Part shown: piece after piece, positions 22,999-34,986 of the stretch
Layout: each line of letters begins with the position of its first letter
Numbering within the stretch: the first letter of the stretch is position 1
Source of the DNA: Polydactylus sextarius
Taxonomy: Eukaryota; Chordata; Actinopteri; Polynemidae
Direction: 5' to 3'
DNA: 64,000 bases
Assembly: GCA_016801845.1 (NCBI GenBank)
Contig: CM028931.1
Span: 19,221,802-19,285,801, forward strand
The notes under the pieces: model-generated
The model's database searches: none
The model's input: only the letters and a program-made list of their open reading frames with translations
What the model was told of the DNA's origin: nothing
Made by a program: the position numbers and the translations under genes

Positions 22999-23895
22999 GT
23001 AAGTTGGACTCAGCCGAGTGAAACTGCTCCTGACCCTCGGTGCGACTCGGCACCCGGAGGATTTCAGAGCAGGTATGAATGTGTTCACCCTCCTCGGCGT
23101 CTCAGTCGGATGATGTCGCTCTCACTTGTTTCTCTTTATTATTCCCTCTGGACCGACGCGTCTCTTCTTCTTCTTCTTGTTGGTGATTCGAGGTTCGTCG
23201 TCGCAGCCTCCTGAGTCTCGGGGATGATGAGAGGAGGGATGTGGTGTCACTTCAGTCAGGGCCTCTCATCCGTCTCCTCCCTCTTGTAAGTGCATTCATC
23301 CTTAAAACACACACGCGCTCACACAGTCGACGACACACACCTGAGCGAGCCAGACCTCTGAGACGTCTTTTTTTAAACCCTCATCTTCCTCATCCTTCCT
23401 CCGTCATCTCTCTCCGTTCATACATCCTGATTTAGCTCCTCTTGTCCATATTTCCTGTTTTTTTTTTTTAGACACGTCGTCTTCTTCGTTCTCTGCGTTT
23501 TTTTTTTTTTTTTTTTTTTTTTCCCCCGAGGAGCCATTTGTGGGATGTAGCTGGGCCCGTGTCCCTGCTACAACATCCCTGATAGCAAAATAAATGAACT
23601 TAAATGGAGGCAACGGGGAGAAGAGGAGGAGGTGGGGGTCTGGGAAGATGCAGCCGCAGCTTAGAAACTTGGTCTTTACTGAATCTGGAGCGTTGAGCTT
23701 CTGCAGACGTCAGGATCAGTGAAAACTCGACTAAAACCATGTGATTATTTATCGATTAAGACGTAAAACGAATAAATCTTGATGCACATGAAGCAAAAGC
23801 ATTTCTTTGTTGTCAGAAAAGGTTGAAAGTCTATTTTAATAAAATAAATACATAAAATGTAACAAAATTAAAAGTCAAACTGAGTTTGTTCCAAA
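22999..23895. other. Non-coding; poly-T and possible conserved segment
   Basis: It contains poly-T runs at about 23461-23470 and 23499-23522. A segment at about 23530-23620 (CCATTTGTGGGATGTAGCTG onward) has the mixed, non-repetitive look of a conserved non-coding element. No gene is recognised. Confidence 0.35.
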
Positions 23896-23899
23896 CGTT

Positions 23900-24560
23900 G
23901 ACTCTTTCTGGTTGGATCGTTTCCTTACTTTCACTTTCGTTTTCTCAGACGCTCGTTAAACCTGAAACCTGAGGATTTTCTTTAGTTACTGAAGTGAGAC
24001 TTCGCAGGTTAAATCTGAAGTTAAATTTGTTAAAAGTTGAGATCACACCTGGTGATACAACATTGGTTGAAACTTTCAAACTGCCTCTTGAAGTTTTAGG
24101 TCTTTTATTTTGAAGAAAACATGAAGTCAAAAATCGTTATATGTCGTTATAAACGTTAACTTCGTCTGTTCGGTTCGGTCTTGGTTGTTTTTATTCTCGA
24201 TCTTTCTCATTGGATTATTGTGCTTTTATTTCCTCGGATGAAACCTGAGGATTTTCTTTAGTCACTGAACTGATTTTAAAGAAACTTTGGCAGGAAAATT
24301 TGGATTTAAATGGACTAAAACGCAGGATTAGACGCAGTGACGTGACATTTCTTAACGTTGGTTGTTTCGTTTTCAGGTTGAAAGTTGAATCTTTCTGCAG
24401 CATCTTGTTTTAACGTTAATTTTAAAACGTTTGGTCGAGTCTTTCCTGACTTGATTTATTCTGGATCTTTATGGTCGGATCGTTTCCTCACTTTCACTTT
24501 TGTTTCCTCAGACGCTGGTTAAACCTGAAACCTAAACCTTTGACTAAAAAGTCAAAGTTG
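23900..24560 (+). repeat. Three diverged copies of a roughly 280-bp unit
   Basis: Phrases GGATCGTTTCCTTACTTTCA, AAACCTGAAACCTGAGGATT and TTTCTTTAGTCACTGAA recur near 23910, 24205 and 24475. The third copy is partial. No coding function is seen. Confidence 0.7.
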
Positions 24561-25365
24561 AATCTTTCTCCACGTTATTTCCGTCTGAGCTGCGTCTCTT
24601 TGGCAACCGAGTCTCAGTCAAACTAACCTGGATAGTCAAAGATTCAAATGTCAGTTTGTCCGTCCGTCCTCGTCTGCCCTTTATTGTCGTCTTCCGTCCG
24701 TTCATCATCCATCTGGCTCAGTTGTTCAGCCGACGCCTCCTCCCTCTCCCTCCACCCTTCATCCACCCTTCATCCATCCATCTCCTTCATTCTTTATGTC
24801 TCTTTCTGCACATTTCTCTCCGTCCGTCTGTCTCTGTGTGTTTTTTTTCCCTCTACACGCTGTTGGCAGCGTTGCTAAAAGGCTGTCAGCGTTGACCTTT
24901 ACCTGTGCCCCCTCTCTTCCTCCCCCACCTCCTCACCCCTTCACCACCATCACCTCCTGACTGTACACGGCACAAACAACCAGGGAGGAGCGTCTGAGGC
25001 GGACAAACAGCCACTGATTTTAAACGACCTTTAGTGTCGTTATGAGCTGCAGTTCTGTCGTTCGCCGCTGGAGGTTTTCACCTGAGAACTTCATCATCTG
25101 CACGGACGACGAGAGAAGCTGAAGAAATGTGTTTGTCCTCTGTTTGTTTTGTTTGTCTGAGCTGCTGTTGCTGTTAAAAATAGCCAGGTGTGTGTGTGTG
25201 TGTGTTGCTGCAGGACTTTCACTGTTTATTTCCGTGGGAATAATTGGACTGGTAATGTGACCGGACAGGTGTAAGTGTGTGTGCTGCTTTACGCAGCTGT
25301 CAGCCTTCCCACCGCATCACCGCCGTGATTTTTCACGCAGAAGAAGCAGAGAGAGGCTGTGACCG
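24561..25365. other. Non-coding; pyrimidine-rich segment
   Basis: A C/T-rich stretch runs from about 24655 to 24960 on the + strand. A short (GT)n is near 25190-25205. No gene is recognised; open frames in the C/T-rich part are low-complexity. Confidence 0.45.
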
Positions 25366-25399
25366 GGACGAAGACACCATGATAGACTGGAAACATGGA

Positions 25400-25990
25400 C
25401 GACTGACGGGGACACGACAGAGACAAGATGGAGACAAGACAGGGACACGACGGAGACATGACAGAGACAAGACGATGACAAGACGATGACATGATGGAGA
25501 CACGACGGAGACGTGACGGAGACAAGACGGAGACGTGACGGAGACAAGACGATGACAAGATGATGACATGATGGAGACACGACGGAGACAAGACGGAGAC
25601 GTGACGGAGACAAGACGGAGACAAGACGGAGACAAGACGGAGATAAGACGGAGACAAGACGATGACATGATGGAGACACGACGGAGAGGTGACGGAGACA
25701 AGATGGAGACGTGATGGTGACATGATGGAGATGAGATGGAGACACTACAGAGACAAGATGGAGACACAACGGACACAAGACGGAGACATGACGGAGATGT
25801 GATGGAGGCAAGACAGGGACACGACGGAGACAAGACGATGACAAGATGATGACATGATGGAGACAAGATGGAGACGTGATGGTGACATGATGGAGATGAG
25901 ATGGAGACACTACAGAGACAAGACGATGACAAGACGATGACAAGATGATGACAAGATGGAGACACGACGGAGACAAGACGGAAACATGAC
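25400..25990 (+). repeat. 11-bp minisatellite (CGGAGACAAGA)
   Basis: Tandem 11-bp units of the form CGGAGACAAGA, CGGAGACGTGA or CGATGACAAGA, with about 50 copies. Because three units make 33 bp, the minus strand stays open in all three frames as an 11-residue repeat (such as LSPSCLRHVSV). These long minus-strand frames are arithmetic by-products of the array and I do not call them genes. Confidence 0.93.
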
Positions 25991-25994
25991 GTTG

Positions 25995-26825
25995 TGTCTT
26001 TTGCAACTTTGTTGCAACTTTGTTTTGTCTAAATTGGACCAAATCTTTGCAGAAACATGTCGTGAGTAGAAACGTCAGTGAAATTATCAGAATCTTTTTA
26101 TTTCAGCGACGAACGTAAACAAACGTATCAGATGTTTGTGTTTCCTCTCGACCTTTGACCCTGTCCATCCTGTCCTCCGGCCGCTCCGTCTGGTCCATTA
26201 ACAGCATGAGACTGGTGCTGGTAAGTGCTGGTCCCGGAGTTTTAAATAGCTCCGGCCTCTTAGTCGCCTCTCTCTCTTTAAGATCACTGACTTTATTTTC
26301 CATCTCTTAAATGAGCGTATGTCCAAGTTGGATGGACTTCGTCCACAGATGTCGTCGTGTTTATCGCCGTGACGACGCTGCGACCCGTCTGTCGTCCTCC
26401 CACGTCGTTCTGGGACAGATCCAACTTCAACTTCAACCTGGAAGAAAATAGAAACCGTGTCTCTCTCTCCGTCTCCTCCAGGATCCATTTTTAGACGCTT
26501 TCCCGCTCGTCTCCGTCCCTGGCGGTTGACGAGGGAATCCCCAAACCACCTGCGAGCAGAAATAACAAGCCAGCAAAGAGCTTCGTGTCTTCATCTCCGG
26601 ATGAAAGACGCATCCGTGATTTAAAGAAACGACAACATGTGACTGTTGAACGCGACGGTAACTAATTCCATTAGTTGCTGCTGCGGTGCAGTGGTTGGTG
26701 GAGCAGAGCCGGCGTTAATACGATCGGTTCCACCTGAGATCGAGTCAACGCTGCTGAGGATCCTTTCACATTGTGTCTGGATCCTCCGTCGCCATGGAAA
26801 CCTCATTTATTCTGGTTAATTCTCC
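25995..26825. other. Non-repetitive, CpG-richer stretch; possible conserved elements
   Basis: It begins with a reversed fragment of the 34-bp repeat family (TTGCAACTTTGTTGCAACTT, about 26000-26025). From about 26160 to 26800 it is CpG-richer and non-repetitive, with a consensus GTAAGT at 26222 and a GTCGCCATGGAAAC motif at 26788. I cannot assemble a gene from it. Confidence 0.35.
26788..26801. promoter_or_regulatory. X-box-like motif (RFX)
   Basis: GTCGCCATGGAAAC resembles the RFX X-box (GTTNCCATGGNAAC), with one mismatch in the left half. It lies inside a non-repetitive segment. Function is inferred only. Confidence 0.3.
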
Positions 26826-26828
26826 AGT

Positions 26829-27280
26829 TTTTTGTAATTTGTTGCAATAAAGTTGCAGTGTTTTGTTGCAATAAAGTTGCAGTGTTTTAGGTGTTTTGTT
26901 GCAATAAAGTTGCAGTGTTTTGTTGCGACAAAGTTGCAGTGTTTTTAGTTGTTTTGTTGCGATAAAGTTGCAGTGATTTTAGGTGTTTTGTTTCGATAAA
27001 GTTGCGTTGTTTTATTGCAATAAATTTGCAGCGTTTTTAGGTATTTTGTTGCAATAATGTTGCAGTGTTTTTCAATGTTTTGTTGCAATAAAGTTGCAGC
27101 ATTTTTAGGTATTTTGTTGCAATAATGTTGCAGTGTTTTTCAATGTTTTGTTGTGATAAAGTTGCAGTGTTTTTAGGTGTTTTGACGCAATAAAGTTGCG
27201 TTGTTTTATACAGTAAATTTGTAGTGTTTTGTTGCGATAAAGTTGCAGTGTTTCTAGTTATTTTGTTGCAGTGATTTTAG
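26829..27280 (+). repeat. 34-bp palindromic minisatellite, block 1
   Basis: About 13-14 units built on TTTTGTTGCAATAAAGTTGCA followed by GTGTTTTTAGGTG. Spacing is irregular because some units lack part of the T-rich spacer. Most copies carry AATAAAG where block 2 (34905-37090) carries AACAAAG, so the two blocks were homogenised separately. Confidence 0.9.
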
Positions 27281-27558
27281 TCGTGTTCACCAGTTCCTCC
27301 TCTTTCTACCTCTGCATCCTCTTGTCTGTCACTTTCTCGAGTAATTCCCTCATCACACTTTCATCATCATCATCTCCCTCCCCCCTCCTCACCCTCCTCA
27401 CCCTCCTCACCCTCTTTACCTCCATCTCTCCGTTAATGTGTGGATGAAGTGAACAGACCAGTCTGACTCTCCTCTCTGCATACATTTAAATTAATTGGGG
27501 GCGTGAGAAGCAAACTCAAGTTTTCATCTTCACAATCCATCAGGTGCATTTAAAATAC

Positions 27559-27594
<36 letters not shown>

Positions 27595-29575
27595 GGAGTG
27601 TTAATTAGTGTGCTGAGCCTGCGCTCGCTGCTGTGCCTCCTAGTTAAAGATAGTTGCTGTTGCTGTTGCTGCTGCTGCAGTGACAAGTTTAACTTTAATA
27701 CTTTTTATCTCGTTTACGTCTCCAGACGTTCGTGTTAATGACGACTGTTTAAATAGTTGGAATATAAATAGTTTTTCTCATTGATTGATGTTTAAGCCCC
27801 TTAACTTTTCAGTCGATTGATGATATTAATATGTCGTTTCATGTTGCTTCCAGGAAATAGCCACCACCTCCTACGGTTTTACTGAATGTTTCTGTTTTTA
27901 ACGGATGAAAACAGGACAAACTAGAAGATCGTCCTGTGGTTCAGTTGGAGATAAAAAATGTTTAAAATCAGGGAAGATTTGACGACGTCTATAATAAGAG
28001 ATGTTTTTACAGTTTTCACACTGATCTTTGACCTTTTGTGGCTGAAACCTAGATCCTAGGATCCGACCTAAATGTCCAAACATCATCAAGTACAGAAATG
28101 TTTTCCTACTAAACCTGCTCCTTGTTGTCTAATTTCTTTTCTGTCTTTACTTGTTTCTATTCTTTAGTCATTTTAGTCAGACATCAGTGTTTACGTTAAA
28201 GAAGTTTTTCCCGTCTGTTTCTCCTACACCTGCCTCATGTCGTCCAACTTGTTTCCACTCAGATTTATTTGCTTCATTTGCTTCAAAACATCATTTTTAG
28301 CGTCTTTGGACGTCTGAAGCGAGTCCAGGGATGAGAAGCGATGCTGTCGTCACCTGCTGTCGTAGGCGCAGATTCTGTTTTATTTTCCTCCTCAACAAAC
28401 ACAGATAGAGACAGAGATACAGGCGCAGTGTGTCGGTGTTATTACAGCAGAAGATTGGCCTTTTCCTCTTCCTCGGAGATCAACCATCGATCAGCACCAC
28501 ACCTCCCGCCTCTGGTATTTACACACACGCTTCCGACGAACATTCAAACAAACGCAAGAAAAATCCACGTTTCGTTTGGATCAAAGACGGAAAAACGTCT
28601 CGGTGATGAAATGAGCAGTCGCCACCGTTGGTTTGTTCTGCACCAAATGTTCAACCGACTGCCCACTTTACACCTCCTAGTCACGGCTATTTTTTTCTCT
28701 CTGCTCTATTTCTGTTTTTTTTTTTTTTTGTCCCTGACGCCCACTTCTCGTGTCTTCTAGTAAAACAAAAACTAATGGAATCAAAGTTGTTGTGCGTTCG
28801 CCGCTCGTGTTTCGGGTTTGTGCTCGAGGCTCAGTCGCTTTCTCTTCTCACATTAAGAATCAGGAAACAATTCCTCCACCGTCCTTATCACTTCGTATCA
28901 GCGCCGCACCTGCCTCGCAGCTAAATTTATCCCGGTGTTTCTCACCTCTCCCACTGCTTTTTTTTCTCCTTTTTTTTTTTTCGCTGCCGTTCTCACACTC
29001 GTCTCACAAGTCGCGTCTTCCTCCTGCTCCTCCGACTGCAACGCCAACAGATGCACAGTCGTCACCTTTAATCATTATCTCTCGTGTTTCTTTTTTTTTC
29101 TGTTTAATGTGTATTATTTGTCATCAGATACAAATTCACAAAAAAGAAAAAAAAAAAAAAGATGTGAAATAAAGTGTGAGTGGGGGTTTAATATGAACAA
29201 AAGAACGGGGGAGGAAGAGTTAATTAATAACCAAAAAAAGTTTAAATCAGTTTTTTTTTTTTTTTTAAAGTTTCTTAACAAGATTTAGTTTCTGAGTTTC
29301 ATAAAAACGTAATTAAAGCGACGAAGAGTCGAGTTTCATTACTCAACTTTTGGCAACGACTTTTTCTTCACAAGAAACCTGATTTTGGCGCCGGTGGAGA
29401 TGAATGTTGACATATTGTTTCCTCAACAACAATCTTCTCTCTTCGTTTGGTCTCGAACAGAAACCGAACCTGAGTCAGTTTGTAGAAACGTTAGAGTCGA
29501 GACAACGAACCTGGACTGACCCTGGGTCAGCACCTCAACCTCACATTTACTCACTGAAACAAAATAAAGACGAAA
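27281..29575. other. Non-coding; (CA)n and pyrimidine tracts
   Basis: It holds a C/T-rich segment at about 27295-27430, a perfect (AC)16 at 27561-27592, short CTG/GCT repeats near 27655-27680 and poly-T/poly-A tracts at about 28718-28732, 28970-28982 and 29142-29160. Several open frames exist on the + strand, but none resembles a known protein or has a plausible exon structure. Confidence 0.45.
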
Positions 29576-29579
29576 AGAT

Positions 29580-30110
29580 ACTGACTTAAATAAATGAATA
29601 AAATATATTAAATTATAAGTAATAAAAAGAAATAAATAAAATATATTAAATGATAAATAATAAATTAAATAAATAAAATATAATAAATTATATATAATAA
29701 AATGAATTAATAATAAATTGAATAATAATAAAATTAAATTAATAAAATATTTTAAATATAAAAAATGTGAACACACACACATATAAAATATTTTTAAATA
29801 TAGAAAAAATAATTTTAACATTTTTTTTAATTAAATATAAAAACAAAACTATTTTATGAACATATCGATATTATTTATATTTTTAAAAATTTAGATTTTT
29901 CAGAAACTAAATAAATAAATAAATAAAAGTATTTTTAAAAATATATAATATTATGTAATATGATAATATATATATATATATATACAATACAATGTTTATT
30001 AAAAAATATAAAAGAATTATATACAAAAATATGTTGTAAAAATAAAAGTATTTATGAAAAATCTAAAAAATGTTGGTGTTTTTGATGGTAAATAAATATG
30101 ATAAAATTAA
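29580..30110. repeat. Very AT-rich low-complexity segment
   Basis: Almost entirely A and T (AATAAATAAAATATATTAAAT-like), including an (AT)n at about 29966-29983. The 132-codon minus frame through it is a by-product of composition. Confidence 0.85.
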
Positions 30111-31490
30111 TAATCCAGGCTTCATCTAACACGTTACAATTGACATAAGAGCAGCTAATAATCTATGATCGGTCTCATTGTAACTTTGTAAGAACAAGAA
30201 CAAAGTGATGTAACTTTGTTCTTGGATATTTTGCCTCCGTCACTCGTCATTGAATCTGTTTGTCTTCGCCTGTGTTTAGTTGTAATTACAACAGACGAGT
30301 ATAAATAAGCTCGGACATGTTCCCACAGCTGCGTCTGAAGATGTAGGTGGTTAATTAAATAATCAGGATGTTGCTCATGTTTCCGTTTCCGTCTAAACCG
30401 GAATCTCGTTCGTTCTCACCTCAGATGTCGACGAGCGTCTGAGCAGAAGAGACACCGAGCGTCGGATCAGCGAGATGTGAGGATACAAAGGTGAGAGAGA
30501 GGACAGAGAGGGAGAGAAAGTGATGACAGGTTATTTTTCACCTCTCCTCTCCTGACAGCTGATGTTATTTCCCATTCTCCTCGGACACACGGCAGATCCA
30601 ATCTAAGGCTTCTCTGGACGGCCCTTCTGAAGCCTCATAACCAAATGAAAACCTTTATTACATACACGTACACGGGCTGCACACGCTTAAAATAAAACCA
30701 CAGGCTACACCGACTCTACAGCTTGTACGCTCAGAACGAGGGAAGAAAGAGCAAAGTCACGATGTCTCCAACACTAACATCTCCAGCTTTTATTTGCGGC
30801 GTCGGTCTGACTTTCTTTAGTCCGACGAGCTGTGAATTGTCACCTTGTGGTCTCAGCTCTGTTGGACTCGTTTATTTCCAACGCGAACGTCATCACGTGA
30901 AGTTTAACCTGTTTCAGTCGCTGATAAAAACTGACAGGATGTAACAAAACAGAAACCGTGTGTCGTTCGGTTGAGAAACGTGATGAACTGACTGAAAGGC
31001 TGCGGGAGGTGAAGCTCTAATTCCTCGTCTAGGTTTTTAATACAGCGCAGAGTGTCCACCAGAGACGTATACACAGAAACGCACTAACATGTGAGCGTTG
31101 GTAACACCAGGGAGCCACGTGCATCAGGCCGTAAAAATAAAAGCACCACAGAAAGTCTCGAGCGCGTGTGTTGGAAGTTGCTGCTTCAGAAACCTGCTTT
31201 GTGTTTGTGTTTGAAGGGAAAGAAATGAAGGACAAGGAGCTGAAAGACGGAGGTGGTGACAGTTAATCAGACAGGTGCGAGATACCAGACGTTTCTCTCC
31301 ACACACACCCACGATCTCAGGTTATTTCGGTCCATTAACGCGACACCGAGGCGCTCGTACCCTCGGAACTGTGGGAAATTGAGTTTTTTTTTATATCACT
31401 GGGGAATTATGAGTGTGAATGAGTGAGAGAGGGAAAAAGGTCAACATGACAAAAAGCTTCAATTAGGAATAAAGTTTTTATGTTTAAATG
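30111..31490. other. Non-coding; nothing firm recognised
   Basis: Ordinary composition. A segment at about 30560-30670 is non-repetitive and may be a conserved non-coding element. No gene is recognised. Confidence 0.4.
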
Positions 31491-31494
31491 GATT

Positions 31495-32260
31495 GTTTCC
31501 ACTTTCTACAGGAGCCTAGAAAGGACAAAAACCACTAAGAGCCATTATAGTGAACTTTGTATTTTACCAAACATCAAAGGTTTTAAGAAGTATTAACTAG
31601 TATTTGTACCTTTATAAACTTATATATCACAGATGATTTATAGTTTGGGATTTAATCATTTTATAACAAATACAATAGTGTCGTCTGCGTATATATGTCA
31701 CTGACTGACCTCAAACCTTAATTCTTAACTCTTTAAGAAATATTTACAAGTAGTACTATTTTATTAAAGTTATATATCACTACTGACCTGTGGTTTAAAT
31801 TTTATCAGGCTGTAACAAATACAAGAGAATCGTCTGCGTATATGTTGATCGAAATGTGTTAAATTTTAGTTTTTATCCTTAAGGGAGCATTTTTATGAAT
31901 TTTTGTACCTTTGCACTGTTGACATCTGTGGATAGATGTGTTCATGTTGTTTCTACAGGAGCCTAGAAAGGACAAAAAGCAAATGAAGCCATTAAAGAAG
32001 TGTTTTATGTTTTTGTGTAGATTCTTCTACATGAAACGTATTCAGTTGGTTGCAATTTTGAGCCACTTTAGTGAAACTTTAATTTTATCAAACATCAAAG
32101 GTTTTAATACGTATTAACTAGTAGTTGTACTTTGGTGAAGTTATTTATCACTATTGTTATATAGTTCAGATTTCATCAGCTTATAACAAATAGAAGAATA
32201 TCGTCTACGTATAACTTGACTGAAATGTGGCAAATTTTAGTTTTTATCCTTATAAATTTA
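31495..32260 (+). repeat. Three diverged copies of an AT-rich unit
   Basis: The phrases CTACAGGAGCCTAGAAAGGA, CAAACATCAAAGGTTTTAA, TATTAACTAGTATTTGTAC and ATAACAAATACAATAGTGTC-GTCTGCGTATA recur. Copies begin near 31505, 31715 (partial) and 31957. The GTCTGCGTATA phrase is at about 31683, 31831 and 32202. Confidence 0.75.
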
Positions 32261-33400
32261 TTATTCCTTTGCACTGACCACAACCGTGGATAGAAGTGTT
32301 CAGACAGATGTAATAATGAATTGATAAGGTTTTATTGATCTTTGAATTTTGCACAAACGTCAACCCAAACTCAAATTTCTCCAGACTAAATGTGTCATGT
32401 TTACTTCTAGGTTTTCCTGGAAGACGTTGGGCATCGACGCTGACGTCAGGGAAGTTTTCCAGAAGGTCGACCAGACGGGACGATGACCTTCTGTTGGATT
32501 TAAGAGACAGGACAACAAAAAAAAACCACCCACGCTGAGGTGAGAGTGGAGGACTGCAACACGACTGAGACGTTTCATAAGACTGAAGCTGAAGTGAGAC
32601 ACTTTGCAGTGGATCACGGACGGTGAGGACACGTGGAGAGCCGGAGAGTGGGACGATGAGAGAAACTCTTAAAGCATCTGCTGAGGATGTTGTTGGAGGA
32701 TTACGAAGCATCTGAAGGAGGAGGAAAGACTGAAAGACTGCCAGACACCAAACGACTGCCAACAGAGTCCATCAGCAGCGAGGCCACATTCTGTTTATTA
32801 CAAAACATAAATACGTTAGAAAATAAACAGATTTATTGCGATGAGGAAACTCCTCGATTACAATAAATTCCTCCTGCTCCTCTGTGGCTCTGATGATCCT
32901 GATGAAATGAACATGAGGAGGATTTAAAATAACTTGAGTTTAAATGTGGAACGTGTGAAACGCTGATTCATTCATTGGTTTCTTTGTTGTGTGTCTGACA
33001 CTGATGTAAAAACAAGGACAAGTTCAGTCAGTGAGTCATCTTCTTATTTTTTCTTCTTAATTATATGTTTTTTTTAAAGAAAAAAAAAAGATCTAAATCA
33101 GAATTTAGAGCTCAGGCTTCGACTTTTCATTTAAACGCAGAGAAATATATAAAAATAAATAAAAAACAGAGGCACTCAAGGGTTTCATATATTAAATATG
33201 CTGCTCTGAGTGAGGTTCCTCCGCCGCTGATAGTAGATGGATATCATGTAATATTGATGGAAGATTTCCCCGAGCGTTTGTTGCTTGTTTCTGCTGAAAA
33301 AGAAAAAAAAGAAAGTAGCACAGATACAGAACGACGAGTACAAAACATTTTCCAAACACGTCTGAACTCCAGAGCGTTTTTTTTACTGCAGTTAATATTT
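32261..33400. other. Non-coding; nothing firm recognised
   Basis: Moderately AT-rich. Open frames of up to 170 codons on the minus strand (32250-32762) show no recognisable motif or exon structure. Confidence 0.4.
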
Positions 33401-34165
33401 ATTTAGATCAAAGCTGTGAAATGTTTCTACACATGTAGGTTTGATTTTATTCTTTTATTGTTAATTTACATTATTAAACAGCAGGTAAAAGAACTTAACG
33501 TGGTGGCTTATTGTTAAATTATTTTTTTTTTAGTAAAAATCATTTTCAAAAAGTTTTAATAGTTAAAGATAAAACTTCTGTAACTGTAGCGTCGCTGTAG
33601 GTTAACAATTATTTAAGAAAATCAATGAAAATCTTTATTTTTTTAATAGTTTTTATATTCAAGTAGAAGCTAAAAAAATGAATAAAAATGTAAAAAATGA
33701 TCAAGATAATTCTCAAAAGTTTTGTCAAGTTTATATTTATTTTTTACAAGCCTGTAAAAAATTTAGAAACTGAGAAAATTCTTATAAAATTTTTAATTTT
33801 TATATTTACTTTGTCCAAGCTTGTATAGAAGCTAAAGAAAAGAAATTTAAAAATACTTTAAAAAGTATTTAATTTTGCTGTTTTTATATATTTAAATGTA
33901 AGTTAAGAATTTAAAAAAATATTAAGAAAATTCTTCACATTTTTGTCACATTATTTATATTTATTCATTTAAACATATAGAAAATATATAAGCTGAGAAT
34001 TCTTATTTAAATCAAGAAAATTAAAAAATTTTGTCGTTTGTATATTTAGTTTGTATAGAAGCTGAGAAATATAAAATAAAAATAAAAAAATCTACGACTT
34101 TTAGGCTTTTATATTAAAATTATTCAATAATGTGAATTTTAAGAAATAGATTAGATCAGGTTGAT
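33400..34165. repeat. AT-rich low-complexity DNA
   Basis: A/T-rich, with loosely repeating TAGAAGCTAAAAAAAT-like phrases and long A and T tracts. No coding signal is seen. Confidence 0.65.
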
Positions 34166-34890
34166 TTATGAGATTTGATCGTTCGTCATCCAGCCACCAG
34201 GGGGCGATCCAGATGTTTCATCTTGTAAAATAAAGCGGGACAACGTCGGCGCCGTCACATCCAGCGACGTCCGTCAACGACACGTAATCGTGTTTATGAA
34301 ACGAGATTAGAGGCTGAGTTTTACATTTGTGATGTGATTATTTCATGAGGTGCTGGATGTTTGACGGGAGATAATTCACTTAATGGCAAAGAAAAAAAAA
34401 AAATCTGCCTATAAATAGACGGAGCATATGTTGATTACAGCTACAGCAGGACCAGCGTTTATTAAATCGGGCCAGACGGCGACGTCATGGTGCTGACACA
34501 TCAACAACCACAAAACCACCAGGATGTCGCAGCTGATCGACCAGAGTCACGACGTGACGTCCCAGCGGCGTCCTCTGGGTCTCACCTGACGAGGTTTTCA
34601 CCGAAGCTACGTCCTGACGAGACGACTCACAAGGCCTCCGCGTCTTTACTTTCTCTTTTCTCTTTTTGTTGAAGTGATGCAGAGAAACTCAGGTGGTTTA
34701 GTGACGTAACATGTTCACATGTTCACATGAGACGACTGTTGCTCTTTTCAGCTCAATGAACTTTGATGTTTGTGTTTTTGATGTTTTCATCTTTGTAAAA
34801 GTGTAAAACTTCACGTTTCAGTTCCTCCAGGATTTCAGACGTTTTTCAGAAGGTTGAGACGTAATTTGACTGATTTTGCAAAAACTTTTC
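34166..34890. other. Non-coding; nothing recognised
   Basis: Ordinary composition, with no repeat or gene recognised. Confidence 0.4.
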
Positions 34891-34904
34891 TAAGGAATTT
34901 TGAT

Positions 34905-34951
34905 AAAAGTTGCAGTATTTTTAGGTGTTTTGTTGCAACAAAGTTGCAGTG

Positions 34952-34986
<35 letters not shown>

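Noticed and set aside
25289..26042. Overlapping minus-strand frames of 144-241 codons (VSVLSPSCLRH repeats)
   Set aside because: An 11-bp tandem unit gives the same 11-residue pattern in all three frames, so openness is arithmetic and not evidence of selection.
32250..32762. 170-codon minus-strand frame
   Set aside because: No motif, signal or exon structure is recognised. A single open frame of this size is expected by chance in a 64-kb window.
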